DNA of 64,000 nucleotides. Source: Caballeronia sp. NK8. GTDB taxonomy: Bacteria > Pseudomonadota > Gammaproteobacteria > Burkholderiales > Burkholderiaceae. The notes under the pieces were generated by a model that saw only the letters and a program-made list of their open reading frames with translations, searched no databases and was not told where the DNA came from. Shown piece after piece: positions 25,808 through 35,078 of this stretch (position 1 is the first letter of the stretch; the number at the start of each line of letters is the position of its first letter). The translations under genes were made by a program, and so were the position numbers. The stretch spans positions 1 to 64,000 of the forward strand of contig NZ_AP024325.1 in NCBI RefSeq assembly GCF_018408855.1, given 5' to 3'.

Positions 25808-26754
25808 CCTGTACGGGTTGGCCGGGGATCGAGACTTCCGGCGAATCGCTCCGCGAGTTTCTGAACCTCGAACGCCCTCACGACCCAGTCGACGAACGCG
25901 CGCGTCTTTGCGGGCAAAAGCGTTCGCGACGGGAAATACATCGAGATTGCGCCCGCATCCGAATACCAGCGCGGCGCGAGTCGGACCAATGAGCCATCTT
26001 CGAGGTCCGCGAGCACGTCCGCGGTTGCGAGCATGGCGACACCCATGCCGAGCAATGCGGCCCCGCGCATCGCAGACGGATCATTCACGACGAACGACTC
26101 CTGCAGGCGCACCGGCTCTTCGCGGCCGGTCACGTCGCGCATGCTCCAATGGCGCACGCGGCCCGATTGCAGGGAACGCATGACGATGCCGCGAAATTCC
26201 TGCAGGTCGGCAGGTTCGCGTGGCGGCGTCTTGTCGACCATGTAGCCCGGCGATGCAACCGCGATCACGTGCGCAGGCGCCAGCGTCCGCGCGACGACCG
26301 TCGGCGAAAGGTCGAACCCTCCGCCGATCGCGACGTCGTAACCCTCCGCGATCAGATCGACCTGCCGGTTCTCGAAGTGCCACTCTGGTTTGATTCGTGG
26401 ATACCGCTCGAGGAAGCCGGGCAGCAGGGGCAGGATATGCGCCACGCCGAACGTGGGCGCCAGGCTGAGTTTGAGAACGCCCGCAGGTTCGCCGCCTTCA
26501 CCCGCGATACCCGCGATGGCGGCCTGAATGCCACTCAGATTGTCCGATACGGCCAGCCGGAAAGATTCGCCGGCTTCGGTCAGAGTCAGCTTGCGAGTCG
26601 AGCGATGGAAAAGCCGCACGCCGAGATTGCGCTCGAGCATCGCGACGTTGCGGCTTACCGCCGCTGGCGTCAGAGACAGCCAGCGAGCGGCTTCCGAGAA
26701 ACTCCCGTGCTCCGCGCTGCGGATAAACGATTCGAGATTGGCGAGCGTTTCCAT
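25804..26754 (-). CDS. LysR-family transcriptional regulator
   Basis: A 316-residue LysR regulator. The winged helix at residues 1-60 (METLANLESFIRSAEHGSFS, then WLSLTPAAVSRNVAMLERNL) is canonical, and the substrate-binding-like co-inducer domain follows from about 90. It is divergent from an SDR gene that opens a five-gene stretch (SDR, F420-reductase-like protein, chloroperoxidase-like hydrolase, MFS pump), which it probably controls. A TTCAA-N7-TTGAA dyad lies just upstream of its start. Confidence 0.9.
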   Translation of the reverse strand: METLANLESFIRSAEHGSFSEAARWLSLTPAAVSRNVAMLERNLGVRLFHRSTRKLTLTEAGESFRLAVSDNLSGIQAAIAGIAGEGGEPAGVLKLSLAPTFGVAHILPLLPGFLERYPRIKPEWHFENRQVDLIAEGYDVAIGGGFDLSPTVVARTLAPAHVIAVASPGYMVDKTPPREPADLQEFRGIVMRSLQSGRVRHWSMRDVTGREEPVRLQESFVVNDPSAMRGAALLGMGVAMLATADVLADLEDGSLVRLAPRWYSDAGAISMYFPSRTLLPAKTRAFVDWVVRAFEVQKLAERFAGSLDPRPTRTG

Positions 26755-26763
26755 CGCGTAGCC

Positions 26764-26780
26764 TTCAAGTGAACGTTGAA
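26764..26780. promoter_or_regulatory. Candidate LysR-type operator
   Basis: TTCAA and TTGAA separated by 7 nt form a 17-bp dyad containing the T-N11-A motif of LysR boxes, between the divergent regulator and SDR genes. Confidence 0.4.
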
Positions 26781-26864
26781 AGTATAACAAGCTACTTCAC
26801 ACTAAAACTTGAGTCAGAAAACCGCCATAGTTGCTTCAACCCAAACACAGCAAGGAGCGAAGCA

Positions 26865-27617
26865 ATGAGCAACGATCTGAAACCCCTCAGCGGCAAGGCA
26901 GCGCTGGTCACCGGCGGCTCGCGGTCCATCGGCGCGGCGATCGCGAAGCGGCTTGCGCAATACGGCGCTGCGGTTGGCTTGACGTACAGCGCGTCGCCCG
27001 AGCGCGCGGCCGAAGTCGTCGGCGAAATCGAAGCCGGGGACGGCAGGGCGTTTGCGATTCAGGCGGACGCGGGCAATCCGTCGGCGGTGCGTGCGGCAGT
27101 GGCTGCGGTGGTCGAAAAGTTCGGCGGCATCGACATTCTCGTGAACAACGCCGGCATGGCGATCAATGCCCCGATCGAGGACTACAGGTTCGAAGACTTC
27201 GAGCGGATGCTTGCCGTCAACGTGACCGGTGTCTTCGTCGCAACCCAGGAAGCCGTGCGCCACATGAAGCAGGGTGGTCGCGTCATTCACATCGGCTCGT
27301 CGATGACGCGGTATGCGGCGTTTCCGACCGCGTCCGTCTACACGCTCACGAAAGGCGCGATCACGGGCTTCAATCGCAGTCTCGTGCGCGATCTCGGTCC
27401 GAAGGGCATCACGGTCAACACGGTGCATCCCGGACCCACCGACACGGACATGAACCCGGCCGACGGACCCGTCGCCGCGATCGTCGGCCCCGGCATGGCG
27501 ATCGGTCGCTATGGTCAGCCCGCTGAGATCGCGAGCGTCGTCGCCTATCTCGCTACGCCCGAAGCGGCTTTCATCACGGGCGCGGATATCGTCGCCGATG
27601 GCGGCCTGACGGCTTGA
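26865..27617 (+). CDS. SDR-family oxidoreductase (3-oxoacyl reductase-like)
   Basis: A 250-residue classical SDR with TGGSRSIGAAIA (about 15-26), NNAGM (about 92), catalytic Ser in HIGSSM and YTLTK (YxxxK, about 160). The GGSRSIG motif with a basic residue suggests NADP(H). The start MSNDLKPLSG follows AAGGAGCGAAGC. It is the first gene after a divergent LysR regulator and is followed 34 nt later by a NADP-binding reductase-like gene. Confidence 0.9.
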   Translation: MSNDLKPLSGKAALVTGGSRSIGAAIAKRLAQYGAAVGLTYSASPERAAEVVGEIEAGDGRAFAIQADAGNPSAVRAAVAAVVEKFGGIDILVNNAGMAINAPIEDYRFEDFERMLAVNVTGVFVATQEAVRHMKQGGRVIHIGSSMTRYAAFPTASVYTLTKGAITGFNRSLVRDLGPKGITVNTVHPGPTDTDMNPADGPVAAIVGPGMAIGRYGQPAEIASVVAYLATPEAAFITGADIVADGGLTA

Positions 27618-27651
27618 TTCCCACTAATCGGAATGTCAAAGGAGCATTGTC

Positions 27652-28254
27652 ATGCACAGCATCGGAATCATCGGGGCCGGTAATATCGGTGAAGCAATTG
27701 CGACTGCGCTCGCTCGAAAGGGCATCGACGTGACATTGTCGAATAGCCGCGGACCGGACAGCCTCAGGGAACGGGCTTCGGCCATCGGCGCAAGCGTCAC
27801 GCCCGGCACGCGTGAAGAAGCCGCGTCGAAGGACATCGTGTTCGTCGCGGTGAACTGGTCGAAGCTGCCTGCCGCGCTCGATGGCTTGCCCGATTTCGCG
27901 GGCCGGATCGTGGTCGATACGAACAACCCAATCGAAGCGCCGTTGTTCAAACCGGTCGACCTCGGCAAGCGCGCGTCGTCGGAAGTATTCACCGATCTGG
28001 TGCCTGGCGCGCGCGTCGTCAAGGGCTTCAACCATCTGCAACCCCACTTGCTGACGGGCGATCCCTCCAGCGAAGGCGGTAAGCGTGTACTGTTCTACTC
28101 GGGCGACGATGCGGACTCGAAAACCGAAATCGGCGCACTGATAGACCGGCTCGGTTTCTTCGGTATCGACCTCGGTTCACTTGCTGTCGGTGCGCGTCTC
28201 GTTCAGTTTCCGGGCGGTCCTTTGCCAGCACTCAATCTGGTTAAGTTCAGCTGA
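27652..28254 (+). CDS. NADPH-dependent F420 reductase-like protein
   Basis: A 200-residue single-domain protein with a dinucleotide-binding start (IGIIGAGNIGEAIATAL) and a FVAVNWSKLPAAL segment typical of F420-dependent NADP reductase relatives (YqeC/Npr type). As this group does not usually make F420, it more probably acts on an NADP-linked substrate. The start follows AAAGGAGC. It is in line with the SDR and the hydrolase, and co-regulation by the LysR protein is likely. Confidence 0.82.
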   Translation: MHSIGIIGAGNIGEAIATALARKGIDVTLSNSRGPDSLRERASAIGASVTPGTREEAASKDIVFVAVNWSKLPAALDGLPDFAGRIVVDTNNPIEAPLFKPVDLGKRASSEVFTDLVPGARVVKGFNHLQPHLLTGDPSSEGGKRVLFYSGDDADSKTEIGALIDRLGFFGIDLGSLAVGARLVQFPGGPLPALNLVKFS

Positions 28255-28362
28255 GCGTCGTCGGTCTCCTTTGTATGGCCTGCAAGAACGTCGAAGCCGG
28301 CGCCGGGTCTTCAGACTTGGTCCGGCGTCCTGCTCCAAACCTTCCAACGAGTGAGGATCACC

Positions 28363-29199
28363 ATGCCGTTCGTCACGACCAAAGATAACGTCGAGATTTT
28401 CTATAAGGACTGGGGGCCGAAGGACGCGCAACCCATCGTCTTTCATCATGGCTGGCCGCTTTCCTCGGATGACTGGGATGCGCAATTGCTGTTTTTCCTC
28501 CAGAAGGGATATCGGGTAGTCGCGCACGACCGGCGCGGGCACGGCCGCTCGTCGCAGGTCTCCGATGGCCACGACATGGACCATTACGCCGCCGACGCCT
28601 TCGCGGTCGTCGAGGCGCTGGACCTGAAGAATGCCGTCCACATCGGGCACTCGACGGGCGGCGGCGAAGTCGCGCGATATGTCGCGAAGCACGGCGAGCC
28701 GTCGGGACGCGTCGCAAAGGCGGTGCTCGTCAGCGCGGTGCCGCCGCTGATGCTGAAGACCGAAGCCAATCCGGAAGGTCTGCCTATCGAAGTCTTCGAC
28801 GGGTTCCGCAAGGCGCTGGCCGACAATCGCGCGCAGTTCTTCGTCGATGTTCCGACGGGGCCGTTCTACGGATTCAACCGGTCGAGCGCGACCGTTCATC
28901 AGGGCGTCATTCAGAACTGGTGGCGTCAGGGCATGGAGGGCAGCGCGAAGGCGCATTACGAAGGCATCAAGGCGTTTTCGGAGACGGACCAGACCGAAGA
29001 CCTGAAGTCGATTTCCGTGCCGACGCTCGTGTTGCACGGTGAAGACGACCAGATTGTGCCTATCGCCGACGCGGCCTTGAAGTCCATCAAACTGCTGAAG
29101 AACGGTACGTTGAAGACGTATCCCGGCTTTTCGCACGGCATGTTGACGATCAACGCGGACGTCCTCAACGCCGACCTGCTCGCGTTCGTGCAGTCCTGA
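28363..29199 (+). CDS. Alpha/beta hydrolase, non-haem chloroperoxidase type
   Basis: A 278-residue alpha/beta hydrolase. FHHGWPLSSDDWD (about 30) is the oxyanion region, GHSTGGGE holds the nucleophile Ser (about 97), and HGEDDQIVP and FSHGM supply the acid and His. This architecture (HGWPLS, GHSTGGGEV) is characteristic of cofactor-free haloperoxidases/arylesterases. A GAGTGAGGATCACC stretch sets the start. It follows the F420-reductase-like gene by 108 bp. Confidence 0.9.
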   Translation: MPFVTTKDNVEIFYKDWGPKDAQPIVFHHGWPLSSDDWDAQLLFFLQKGYRVVAHDRRGHGRSSQVSDGHDMDHYAADAFAVVEALDLKNAVHIGHSTGGGEVARYVAKHGEPSGRVAKAVLVSAVPPLMLKTEANPEGLPIEVFDGFRKALADNRAQFFVDVPTGPFYGFNRSSATVHQGVIQNWWRQGMEGSAKAHYEGIKAFSETDQTEDLKSISVPTLVLHGEDDQIVPIADAALKSIKLLKNGTLKTYPGFSHGMLTINADVLNADLLAFVQS

Positions 29200-29410
29200 C
29201 CCCGTAAGCGATTGGACGAGCCGGTAATCACGCCGGCTCGCTTCAATCGACCCTTCTTTCCCGAACTCACCTTTCGAGGGCGAACCATGTTCGCCTTCAT
29301 CCGCACGCCTATTGTTCGGCCACGCCGTCAACATTGTTCAAGGCGCGGTGCTTTTTCCCAAACCGGGCGCGGCCTAAAGTGGTCGGCTTCAATCCAGCAT
29401 CAATGTCATC

Positions 29411-30649
29411 ATGCAAATCGATACACCTGCAAATCCAATATCGCTAGAAGAAGGTTCGACGTCGGTGCGTCAATGGCTTGCGGTAATTGCTGTCGCCGTG
29501 AGCGCATTTGCGTTCGTGACGGCGGAATTCCTGCCGGTCGGCTTGCTGCCGCAGATTGCGCAGGATCTCGGCGTATCGACTGGCGTCGCGGGCCTGATGG
29601 TCACGACACCCGGCGTCATGGCCGCGATTTTCGCGCCGACGCTCATCGTCAGTGCCGGCCGCATGGACCGCCGGTACGTCTTCCTGCTTCTCACCGCAGT
29701 GCTGCTGATTGCGAACATCGTGTGCGCCGTCTCGACGAGCATGCCGGTCATGCTCATCGGACGCGCGTTGCTCGGCGCCGCGCTGGGCGGCTTCTGGACG
29801 CTCGCGACCGCCGCCGCGCCGCGCCTCGTGCAAGCGAAAGATGCCGCCAGAGCGACCGCCACCATTCTGACGGGCGTGACCTGCGCGACCGTCATCGGCG
29901 TGCCGCTCGGGACGTTCATCGCCTCGTTTGCGTCGTGGCGTCTGTCGTTCGCAGCCACCGCCGGACTCGTGGCGGTGGCGCTGGTCGCGCAAGCGTTGCT
30001 CGTGCCTTCGCTGCTGTCCGCGTCGGCGTTGCGCATCGCCGATTTCAAGACGTTGTTGCGCCGCCCTCACACGCGCATGAGCATGCTGATGGTCGCGCTC
30101 GTATTCGGTGCGCACTTCTCGACCTATACGTATATCGCGCCGCTGCTCGAACAGGACTTTTCGTTGAGCACGATCACGCTCTTGCTGTTCGGATTCGGGC
30201 TCATCGGGTTCTTCTCGAATGCGTTGATGTCGATGGCGGTCTCGAACCACCTCAAGAAGTCTGTCGCCGTGATGGTCTTGTTGCTGCTCGGCGCGCTGTC
30301 GTCGATGTTGCTGCTCGAACACTCGACCATCGGCGAGACTGCGGGAATGCTGCTGTGGGGCATCGCGTTCGGCGCGCTGCCGCTGTGTTTCAGCGTGTGG
30401 ATTCAGCGCGGCACGGCGGACTTGCCGGAAGCAGGTTCGGCAATGTTCGTCAGCATCATCCAGGTCGCGATCGCGGCGGGTTCGGCAGTGGGCGGCGCGA
30501 TTGTCGACCGTGCGGGCGTGCACGCCGACTTCACGCTGGGACTCGGGCTCGCGGTGCTCGGACTGGTGACGCTTCAACGCCTCGCCGCACTGGAACGGCC
30601 GGCAAGGAACGCGTCGTTCAAGCAAGCGTGCGACGCGTCACTGGACTGA
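29411..30649 (+). CDS. MFS transporter, DHA1 drug/purine efflux type
   Basis: A 412-residue, twelve-helix major facilitator. The VTAEFLPVGLLPQIAQDLGV motif in the first helices and the LGGFWTLATAAAPRL loop are typical of NepI/YdhP-type efflux carriers. It closes the LysR-linked cluster and may export its substrate or product. The 211-bp gap before it suggests its own promoter. It overlaps the convergent MFS gene by 12 nt. Confidence 0.9.
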   Translation: MQIDTPANPISLEEGSTSVRQWLAVIAVAVSAFAFVTAEFLPVGLLPQIAQDLGVSTGVAGLMVTTPGVMAAIFAPTLIVSAGRMDRRYVFLLLTAVLLIANIVCAVSTSMPVMLIGRALLGAALGGFWTLATAAAPRLVQAKDAARATATILTGVTCATVIGVPLGTFIASFASWRLSFAATAGLVAVALVAQALLVPSLLSASALRIADFKTLLRRPHTRMSMLMVALVFGAHFSTYTYIAPLLEQDFSLSTITLLLFGFGLIGFFSNALMSMAVSNHLKKSVAVMVLLLLGALSSMLLLEHSTIGETAGMLLWGIAFGALPLCFSVWIQRGTADLPEAGSAMFVSIIQVAIAAGSAVGGAIVDRAGVHADFTLGLGLAVLGLVTLQRLAALERPARNASFKQACDASLD

Positions 30650-31879
30650 CGCGTGACGACCGATGCGCAAGGTCACGACGAGACAAAGCGCAAGCAGAAC
30701 GCCGACATACGCTGTGACCGCAGGCCACGCGCCGTGTTGCCAGAACGAACCGCCCACCGAGCCCAGCACGCTCGATCCGACGTAATACGCCAGCAGATAA
30801 AGCGACGCCGCGTGACCCTTGGCGGAGCCGGCCAGTTGCCCGACCCATCCGCTGGCTACCGAGTGAGTCACGAAGAAGCCAATCGTGATGAGCACGATGC
30901 CGGCGACAACTGCAACGATCGAAACGAAAAGCGTCAGTACGACGCCCACGGCGAACAGTAGAACCCCGCTGACCAGCACCGGCGCGCGCCCGAGCCGGTC
31001 GGCAAGCGCGCCCGCGCTCGACGACGACACCATGCCGAACAGGTAGGCGCCGAAGATCAGGCCGCACTCCGTCGCACTCAGGTTGAACGGCGGCGCCATG
31101 AGCCGGAACGCGGCGTAGTTGTAGATCGTGACGAATGCGCCCATCACGAGAAAGCCAATCGCGAAGACGAACGGCAGGCGAGCGTGCAGCAGTTGTGCGC
31201 GCCACAGCAGGAGATGATGTCGAAGCGTCAGATCGGTGCGCTTGATAAAGCGGCGCGATGGCGGAAGCAACAGCACGAACGCGACGGCTGCAAGCAGGTC
31301 GACGAGACCGATCGTCATCATCGCCGTTCGCCAGGAAAAGTATTCTTCCAGCGCGCTCATGCCGATGCGGCCGATCATGCCGCCGAAGGCAGTCCCGCCG
31401 ACGTACAGGCCCATCGAGAAGCCCAGTCCCTCAGCCGCGATTTCTTCGGCGAGATACGCCATGGCGACGGCCGGGACGCCGCCAAGCGCGAATCCCTCCA
31501 GCGCGCGCCACGTCAGCATCCAGTGCCAGTTCGGCGCGCTCGCCGCAAGCATGTTGAACAGCGCCGCAAGGGTCATCGATGCAAACATCAGTCCGCGTCG
31601 CCCGACACGTTCGGACAGCGCGCCCGCGCAAAGAATGGACAGCGCGAGGAATCCCGTCGACAGCGACAGCGAAAGCGAACTCGCCGCCGCACCGATATTG
31701 AACTCGCGCGCAAAGGCGGGAAGCAACGGCTGAACACAATAGAGAAGCGAGAACGTCGAAAAACCGGCCAGAAAAAGCGCGATCGCAATGCGCCGATACG
31801 CCGCCGAACTCGGCAAAACGCCGATTGGCAGCGTGGGGCGGTGCGGTGTCGCCACCGGTGAGAATGAGGGCGAAGACAT
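30638..31879 (-). CDS. MFS transporter, YnfM type
   Basis: A 413-residue major facilitator with twelve helices. The LYCVQPLLPAFAREFNIGAA and LPPSRRF segments, and the SALEEYFSWRTAMM motif, match the YnfM/arabinose-efflux group. The start MSSPSF was chosen because upstream in-frame sequence is basic and not membrane-like. It is divergent from the LysR gene at 32008, a common regulator-pump arrangement, with an AT-rich 128-bp control region. Confidence 0.9.
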   Translation of the reverse strand: MSSPSFSPVATPHRPTLPIGVLPSSAAYRRIAIALFLAGFSTFSLLYCVQPLLPAFAREFNIGAAASSLSLSLSTGFLALSILCAGALSERVGRRGLMFASMTLAALFNMLAASAPNWHWMLTWRALEGFALGGVPAVAMAYLAEEIAAEGLGFSMGLYVGGTAFGGMIGRIGMSALEEYFSWRTAMMTIGLVDLLAAVAFVLLLPPSRRFIKRTDLTLRHHLLLWRAQLLHARLPFVFAIGFLVMGAFVTIYNYAAFRLMAPPFNLSATECGLIFGAYLFGMVSSSSAGALADRLGRAPVLVSGVLLFAVGVVLTLFVSIVAVVAGIVLITIGFFVTHSVASGWVGQLAGSAKGHAASLYLLAYYVGSSVLGSVGGSFWQHGAWPAVTAYVGVLLALCLVVTLRIGRHASVQ

Positions 31880-32007
31880 TGTGCGTGCTCGGCTGATCGG
31901 GAACAGACTCATTCTTGCCAAACTGGATTTATATGTCCAATATATGAAACCATGCAGAGCGATACGTTTTAGCACTGGCTCGAACGTGACTGAAGGAGAT
32001 CGAATCG

Positions 32008-32886
32008 ATGGAGCTTCGGCATCTACGCTACTTTCTGGCTGTGGCCGAGTCGGCGAATTTCACGAGGGCGGCCGAAGTTCTCGGGATAGGCCAGCCGCCG
32101 CTCAGTCAACAGATCAAGGCGCTCGAAAAGGAACTCGACGTCGAGTTGTTCAAGCGCACGGCGCGTGGCGCGGACCTGACCGAGGCGGGGCGCGTCTTCG
32201 CCGACGAAGCTCGACGAGTACTGGCGGATGCCGAACGCGCCGCGCGCGCGGCAAAACGTGCTGCACGCGGCGAAACCGGGCACCTGCGCGTAGGTTTCAC
32301 CGGCACCGCGGCGTTCAACGAACACGTATCGGGCCTGATTCGCGAATTTCGCGAAGCGTATCCCGATGCCGAACTGACCTTGCATGAAGCGGCCTCCGGC
32401 GTCCTTCTGAGCGCCCTCGAAGCGGGGCAGCTCGACGTCGCGATCGTTCGGCCGGAAAGGCGCATCGCTGACGTCGTGCAGCAGAAAGACTGGCAAGAAG
32501 AGCCGATGCTGGTTGCGTTACCCGTCGCTCATCAGCTCGCGTCCCGCAAACGGATCGGGCTTGCGGAACTCGCCGACGAAGCCTTTGTGCAAGTACCGCG
32601 CGAAGCCGGCGGTGCGTTATTCGACGATATCGTCGCGGCATGCGCCGAAGCGGGTTTCGAACCGCGATTGGCCCAGCGCGCGCCGCAGATGGCATCGGCC
32701 GTTACGCTCGTTGCGGCGGGGCTGGGCATATCCATCGTGCCGAAAGCCATCACGCAGGTGCGCGTGCCTGGTGTCGTCTATAAGCCGCTTGTCGCGCGGG
32801 GACTTCGCGCCCGACTTGCGGTGGCTTCGCGGCGCGATGATTCATCGGCCGTGGTACGCAACTTCCTTGCTCTCGCCTGGAAATGA
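32008..32886 (+). CDS. LysR-family transcriptional regulator
   Basis: A 292-residue LysR regulator. The N-terminal helix-turn-helix (MELRHLRYFLAVAESANFTR, then EVLGIGQPPLSQQIKALEKE) and a co-inducer domain from about 90 are clear. ATG follows AAGGAGATCG. It most probably controls the divergent YnfM-type transporter. Confidence 0.92.
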   Translation: MELRHLRYFLAVAESANFTRAAEVLGIGQPPLSQQIKALEKELDVELFKRTARGADLTEAGRVFADEARRVLADAERAARAAKRAARGETGHLRVGFTGTAAFNEHVSGLIREFREAYPDAELTLHEAASGVLLSALEAGQLDVAIVRPERRIADVVQQKDWQEEPMLVALPVAHQLASRKRIGLAELADEAFVQVPREAGGALFDDIVAACAEAGFEPRLAQRAPQMASAVTLVAAGLGISIVPKAITQVRVPGVVYKPLVARGLRARLAVASRRDDSSAVVRNFLALAWK

Positions 32887-32930
32887 GTCCGACCGTGCGA
32901 TGCCGAAAAAGAGCGAGCGAAAAGACGGCC

Positions 32931-32936
32931 TATAAT
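32931..32936 (+). promoter_or_regulatory. -10 box for the H-NS-like gene
   Basis: A perfect TATAAT 58 nt before the start codon. The -35 at 17-nt spacing is poor. Confidence 0.35.
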
Positions 32937-32993
32937 TACGGCACTATTCCCTCAAGCCGGTCGACACAGCATCGGCGATAGATTCCCAAAGCT

Positions 32994-33341
32994 ATGGCAT
33001 ATCAGAGCATCGAACTCGCTCAACTGCGCGCGCAGCAGGAAGCATTGGATAAACAACTGGCTGATGCCAAAGAGCGCGAGACGCGCCAGGTGATGATCGA
33101 GATCGTGCAGAAGATGCGCGAGTACGGTATCTCCATCAACGAACTGATGGGCCGGAAGTCCGGCGCTGAGCCGGATGAACCCTCCGCGAAATACCGCGAC
33201 CCCGCGAGCGGCTCCACATGGAGCGGCCGCGGGCGCGCGCCTGCATGGATCGTCGGCAAGGATCGCGACGCATTCCTGGCCGACAAGGGAGCCGCAGCGC
33301 GGGCAATGGTGCAGGCGGCGCTGTTTCCCGAAGGACATTGA
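32994..33341 (+). CDS. H-NS-family nucleoid-associated protein
   Basis: A 115-residue H-NS/StpA-like protein of the short Burkholderiales type. The N-terminal coiled-coil (about 1-50, many Gln/Lys/Glu) mediates oligomerisation. The C-terminal DNA-binding motif reads YRDPASGSTWSGRGRAPAW (about 68-86), with the GRGR AT-hook-like core. It would bind AT-rich or foreign DNA and silence transcription. It is monocistronic. Confidence 0.9.
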   Translation: MAYQSIELAQLRAQQEALDKQLADAKERETRQVMIEIVQKMREYGISINELMGRKSGAEPDEPSAKYRDPASGSTWSGRGRAPAWIVGKDRDAFLADKGAAARAMVQAALFPEGH

Positions 33342-33365
33342 ATCCCCGGGCAACGGCGACGTTGC

Positions 33366-33842
33366 TCACGCGCACAGCGGATGGAGAAGCGGCTTCGCAA
33401 TCCGCAGGTAATCGGCTGAATCGAGAACCATCGATCGGTCAAGCCGGCCGGCGTTGAAAGCAATCTCTTCGAAGTCACCGACCAGCGCCGGATCGACGAT
33501 CAGTTTGATCGACGGCGAAAGCGAGAACGGCGGAATGGCGCCGATCGCGCATCCTGTCTCGCGTTGCGCTTCATCGGGTGAGGCGAGCGTGGCTTTTCTG
33601 ATTCCCGCCGCTGCCGCCACTTTCCTGAAATCCAGCTTCCTGTCGCCGGGAAGGATGGCGAGGACCAGCGCCTGATCGTCGGCTTTGCTCTTGCAGAGCA
33701 TGGCCTTCGCACCTTGTCCCGGCGCCGTTCCACGCATGGCGGCGACCACGTCGCACCGCCCTTCGGCAGGATGCTCGAGCACGCGAAAGCGGGCTTGTTC
33801 GCGCTCGAGCAATGCGATCAGATTCTCGAATACGGTCGACAT
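33366..33842 (-). CDS. YbaK/EbsC-family aminoacyl-tRNA deacylase-like protein
   Basis: A 158-residue protein of the YbaK/ProX fold, with AKAMLCKSKADDQALVLAIL containing the family lysine, DFRKVAAAAGIRKA, and GAIPPFSLS. Members hydrolyse mischarged Cys- or Ala-tRNA(Pro) or act as free-standing editing domains. The start is 5 nt after the stop of the upstream threonine dehydratase, so the two are one transcript. Confidence 0.88.
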   Translation of the reverse strand: MSTVFENLIALLEREQARFRVLEHPAEGRCDVVAAMRGTAPGQGAKAMLCKSKADDQALVLAILPGDRKLDFRKVAAAAGIRKATLASPDEAQRETGCAIGAIPPFSLSPSIKLIVDPALVGDFEEIAFNAGRLDRSMVLDSADYLRIAKPLLHPLCA

Positions 33843-33847
33843 GGCGT

Positions 33848-34816
33848 TCACCCCGCCGTCAGCGCGCAGAACCGTTCGAGGTCGACATTGCCGCCGCTCA
33901 GGATCACGCCCACGCGCTTGCCTTTGAGCGCATCCTTCAGATTCAGCGCGGCAGCCAGTCCGAGGCATCCGGTCGGTTCCACGAGCATCTTCATCCGTGA
34001 GGCGAAGAACTTCATCGCGTTCACGAGGTCCTTGTCCGTGGCGGTGAGGATGTCATCGACGTCGCGTCTGATGATGCCGAACGTGTAATTGCCGAGATGC
34101 TGCGTCTGCGCGCCGTCCGCGATGGTCGTCGGTGTGTCGATGTGCACGATTTCGCCGCTTCTGAAGGACTGCTGCCCGTCGTTGCCGGCTTCCGGTTCGA
34201 CGCCATAGAGCACGCATTGCGGCGCGAGCGCACGCGTCGAGAGCGCCGTTCCGGACAGAAGTCCGCCACCGCCCAACGGCACGAACAAATAGTCCAGCGC
34301 GCCGACTTCCTCGAACAGTTCTTTCGAGGCGGTGCCCTGTCCCGACAGGATGTCCGGGTGGTCATACGGCGGTATCAGCGTGAGTCCCTTTTCTTCGGCG
34401 AGACGGCGGCCGATTGCCTCGCGGTCCTCGGTGTAGCGGTCGAACGAAACGACCGTCGCGCCGTAGCCCTTCGTTGCTGCGACCTTGCTGGCAGGCGCAT
34501 CGTGCGGCATCACGATGGTGGCCGGAATGCCGAGAATCTTTGCGGACAGCGCAATGCCCTGAGCGTGATTGCCGGAGGAGAATGCGACCACGCCAGCCTC
34601 GCGCTGCGCGGGTGAAAACTTCGAGAGCGCATTGAATGCGCCGCGAAACTTGAACGCGCCCATGCGCTGGAAGTTCTCGCACTTGAAGAAAACTTCGGCG
34701 CCGATGATGTCGTTCAGCGTGCGCGATGTCTGAACCGGCGTGCGATGCGCGACGCCCGCGATGCGGGAGGCGGCGGCTTCGACGTCGGCGTAGGTCGGGA
34801 GCTCGGGAGTGTTCAT
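33848..34816 (-). CDS. Threonine/serine (or hydroxyaspartate) dehydratase, PLP-dependent
   Basis: A 322-residue fold-type II PLP enzyme. The cofactor lysine is in AFKFRGA (about residue 56), and the phosphate-binding loop PLGGGGLLSG lies near 185. It lacks the regulatory ACT domain of biosynthetic IlvA. Relatives include catabolic threonine dehydratase and threo-3-hydroxyaspartate ammonia-lyase, which cannot be distinguished here. A YbaK-type gene follows 5 nt later. The promoter region carries a TGTCCAA/TTGGACA palindrome. Confidence 0.88.
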   Translation of the reverse strand: MNTPELPTYADVEAAASRIAGVAHRTPVQTSRTLNDIIGAEVFFKCENFQRMGAFKFRGAFNALSKFSPAQREAGVVAFSSGNHAQGIALSAKILGIPATIVMPHDAPASKVAATKGYGATVVSFDRYTEDREAIGRRLAEEKGLTLIPPYDHPDILSGQGTASKELFEEVGALDYLFVPLGGGGLLSGTALSTRALAPQCVLYGVEPEAGNDGQQSFRSGEIVHIDTPTTIADGAQTQHLGNYTFGIIRRDVDDILTATDKDLVNAMKFFASRMKMLVEPTGCLGLAAALNLKDALKGKRVGVILSGGNVDLERFCALTAG

Positions 34817-34852
34817 GGCAAACGTTCCAGGGTGAAATCGGCGGTTCTGAAA

Positions 34853-34881
34853 ATTATGTCCAAAATTGGACAAAAAATCAA
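34853..34881 (-). promoter_or_regulatory. Sigma-70 promoter with palindromic operator
   Basis: On the minus strand, -35 TTGATT (34876-34881) and -10 CATAAT (34853-34858) are 17 nt apart. A perfect palindrome with arms TGTCCAA/TTGGACA (34857-34872) fills the spacer, so a bound protein would block RNA polymerase. It serves the dehydratase-ybaK operon. Confidence 0.6.
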
Positions 34882-35076
34882 GAAGTCGCTGCGCGAGCGT
34901 ATCGACAAGTTCGCGATCAGCCTCGCGACCACCCCGCAGGCGCTACGCACGGATCAACGCAGAGCGCTGATGCGACGCTGAAGGACGAGGGGTTTCTGGA
35001 GCTGCGCCGGTCCATGGAGACGGTCGCGCAGCATTTGCGCGTATCGCGCGCGACCGTGTACAACGACGCCAACTAA
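34856..35076 (+). pseudogene. Frameshifted, N-terminally truncated HTH regulator (YheO-like)
   Basis: Two reading frames meet near 34980. The first begins at an ATG and reads RIDKFAISLATTPQALRTDQ, then RRALMRR and a stop. The second continues as LKDEGFLELRRSMETVAQHL and RVSRATVYNDAN. Joined, they resemble the C-terminal helix-turn-helix of YheO-type PAS regulators (GVSRATVYNYL ending). The PAS part is absent, so this is most likely a decayed gene. A one-base change would restore the frame. A separately functional short peptide cannot be excluded. Confidence 0.6.
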
Positions 35077-35078
35077 GT

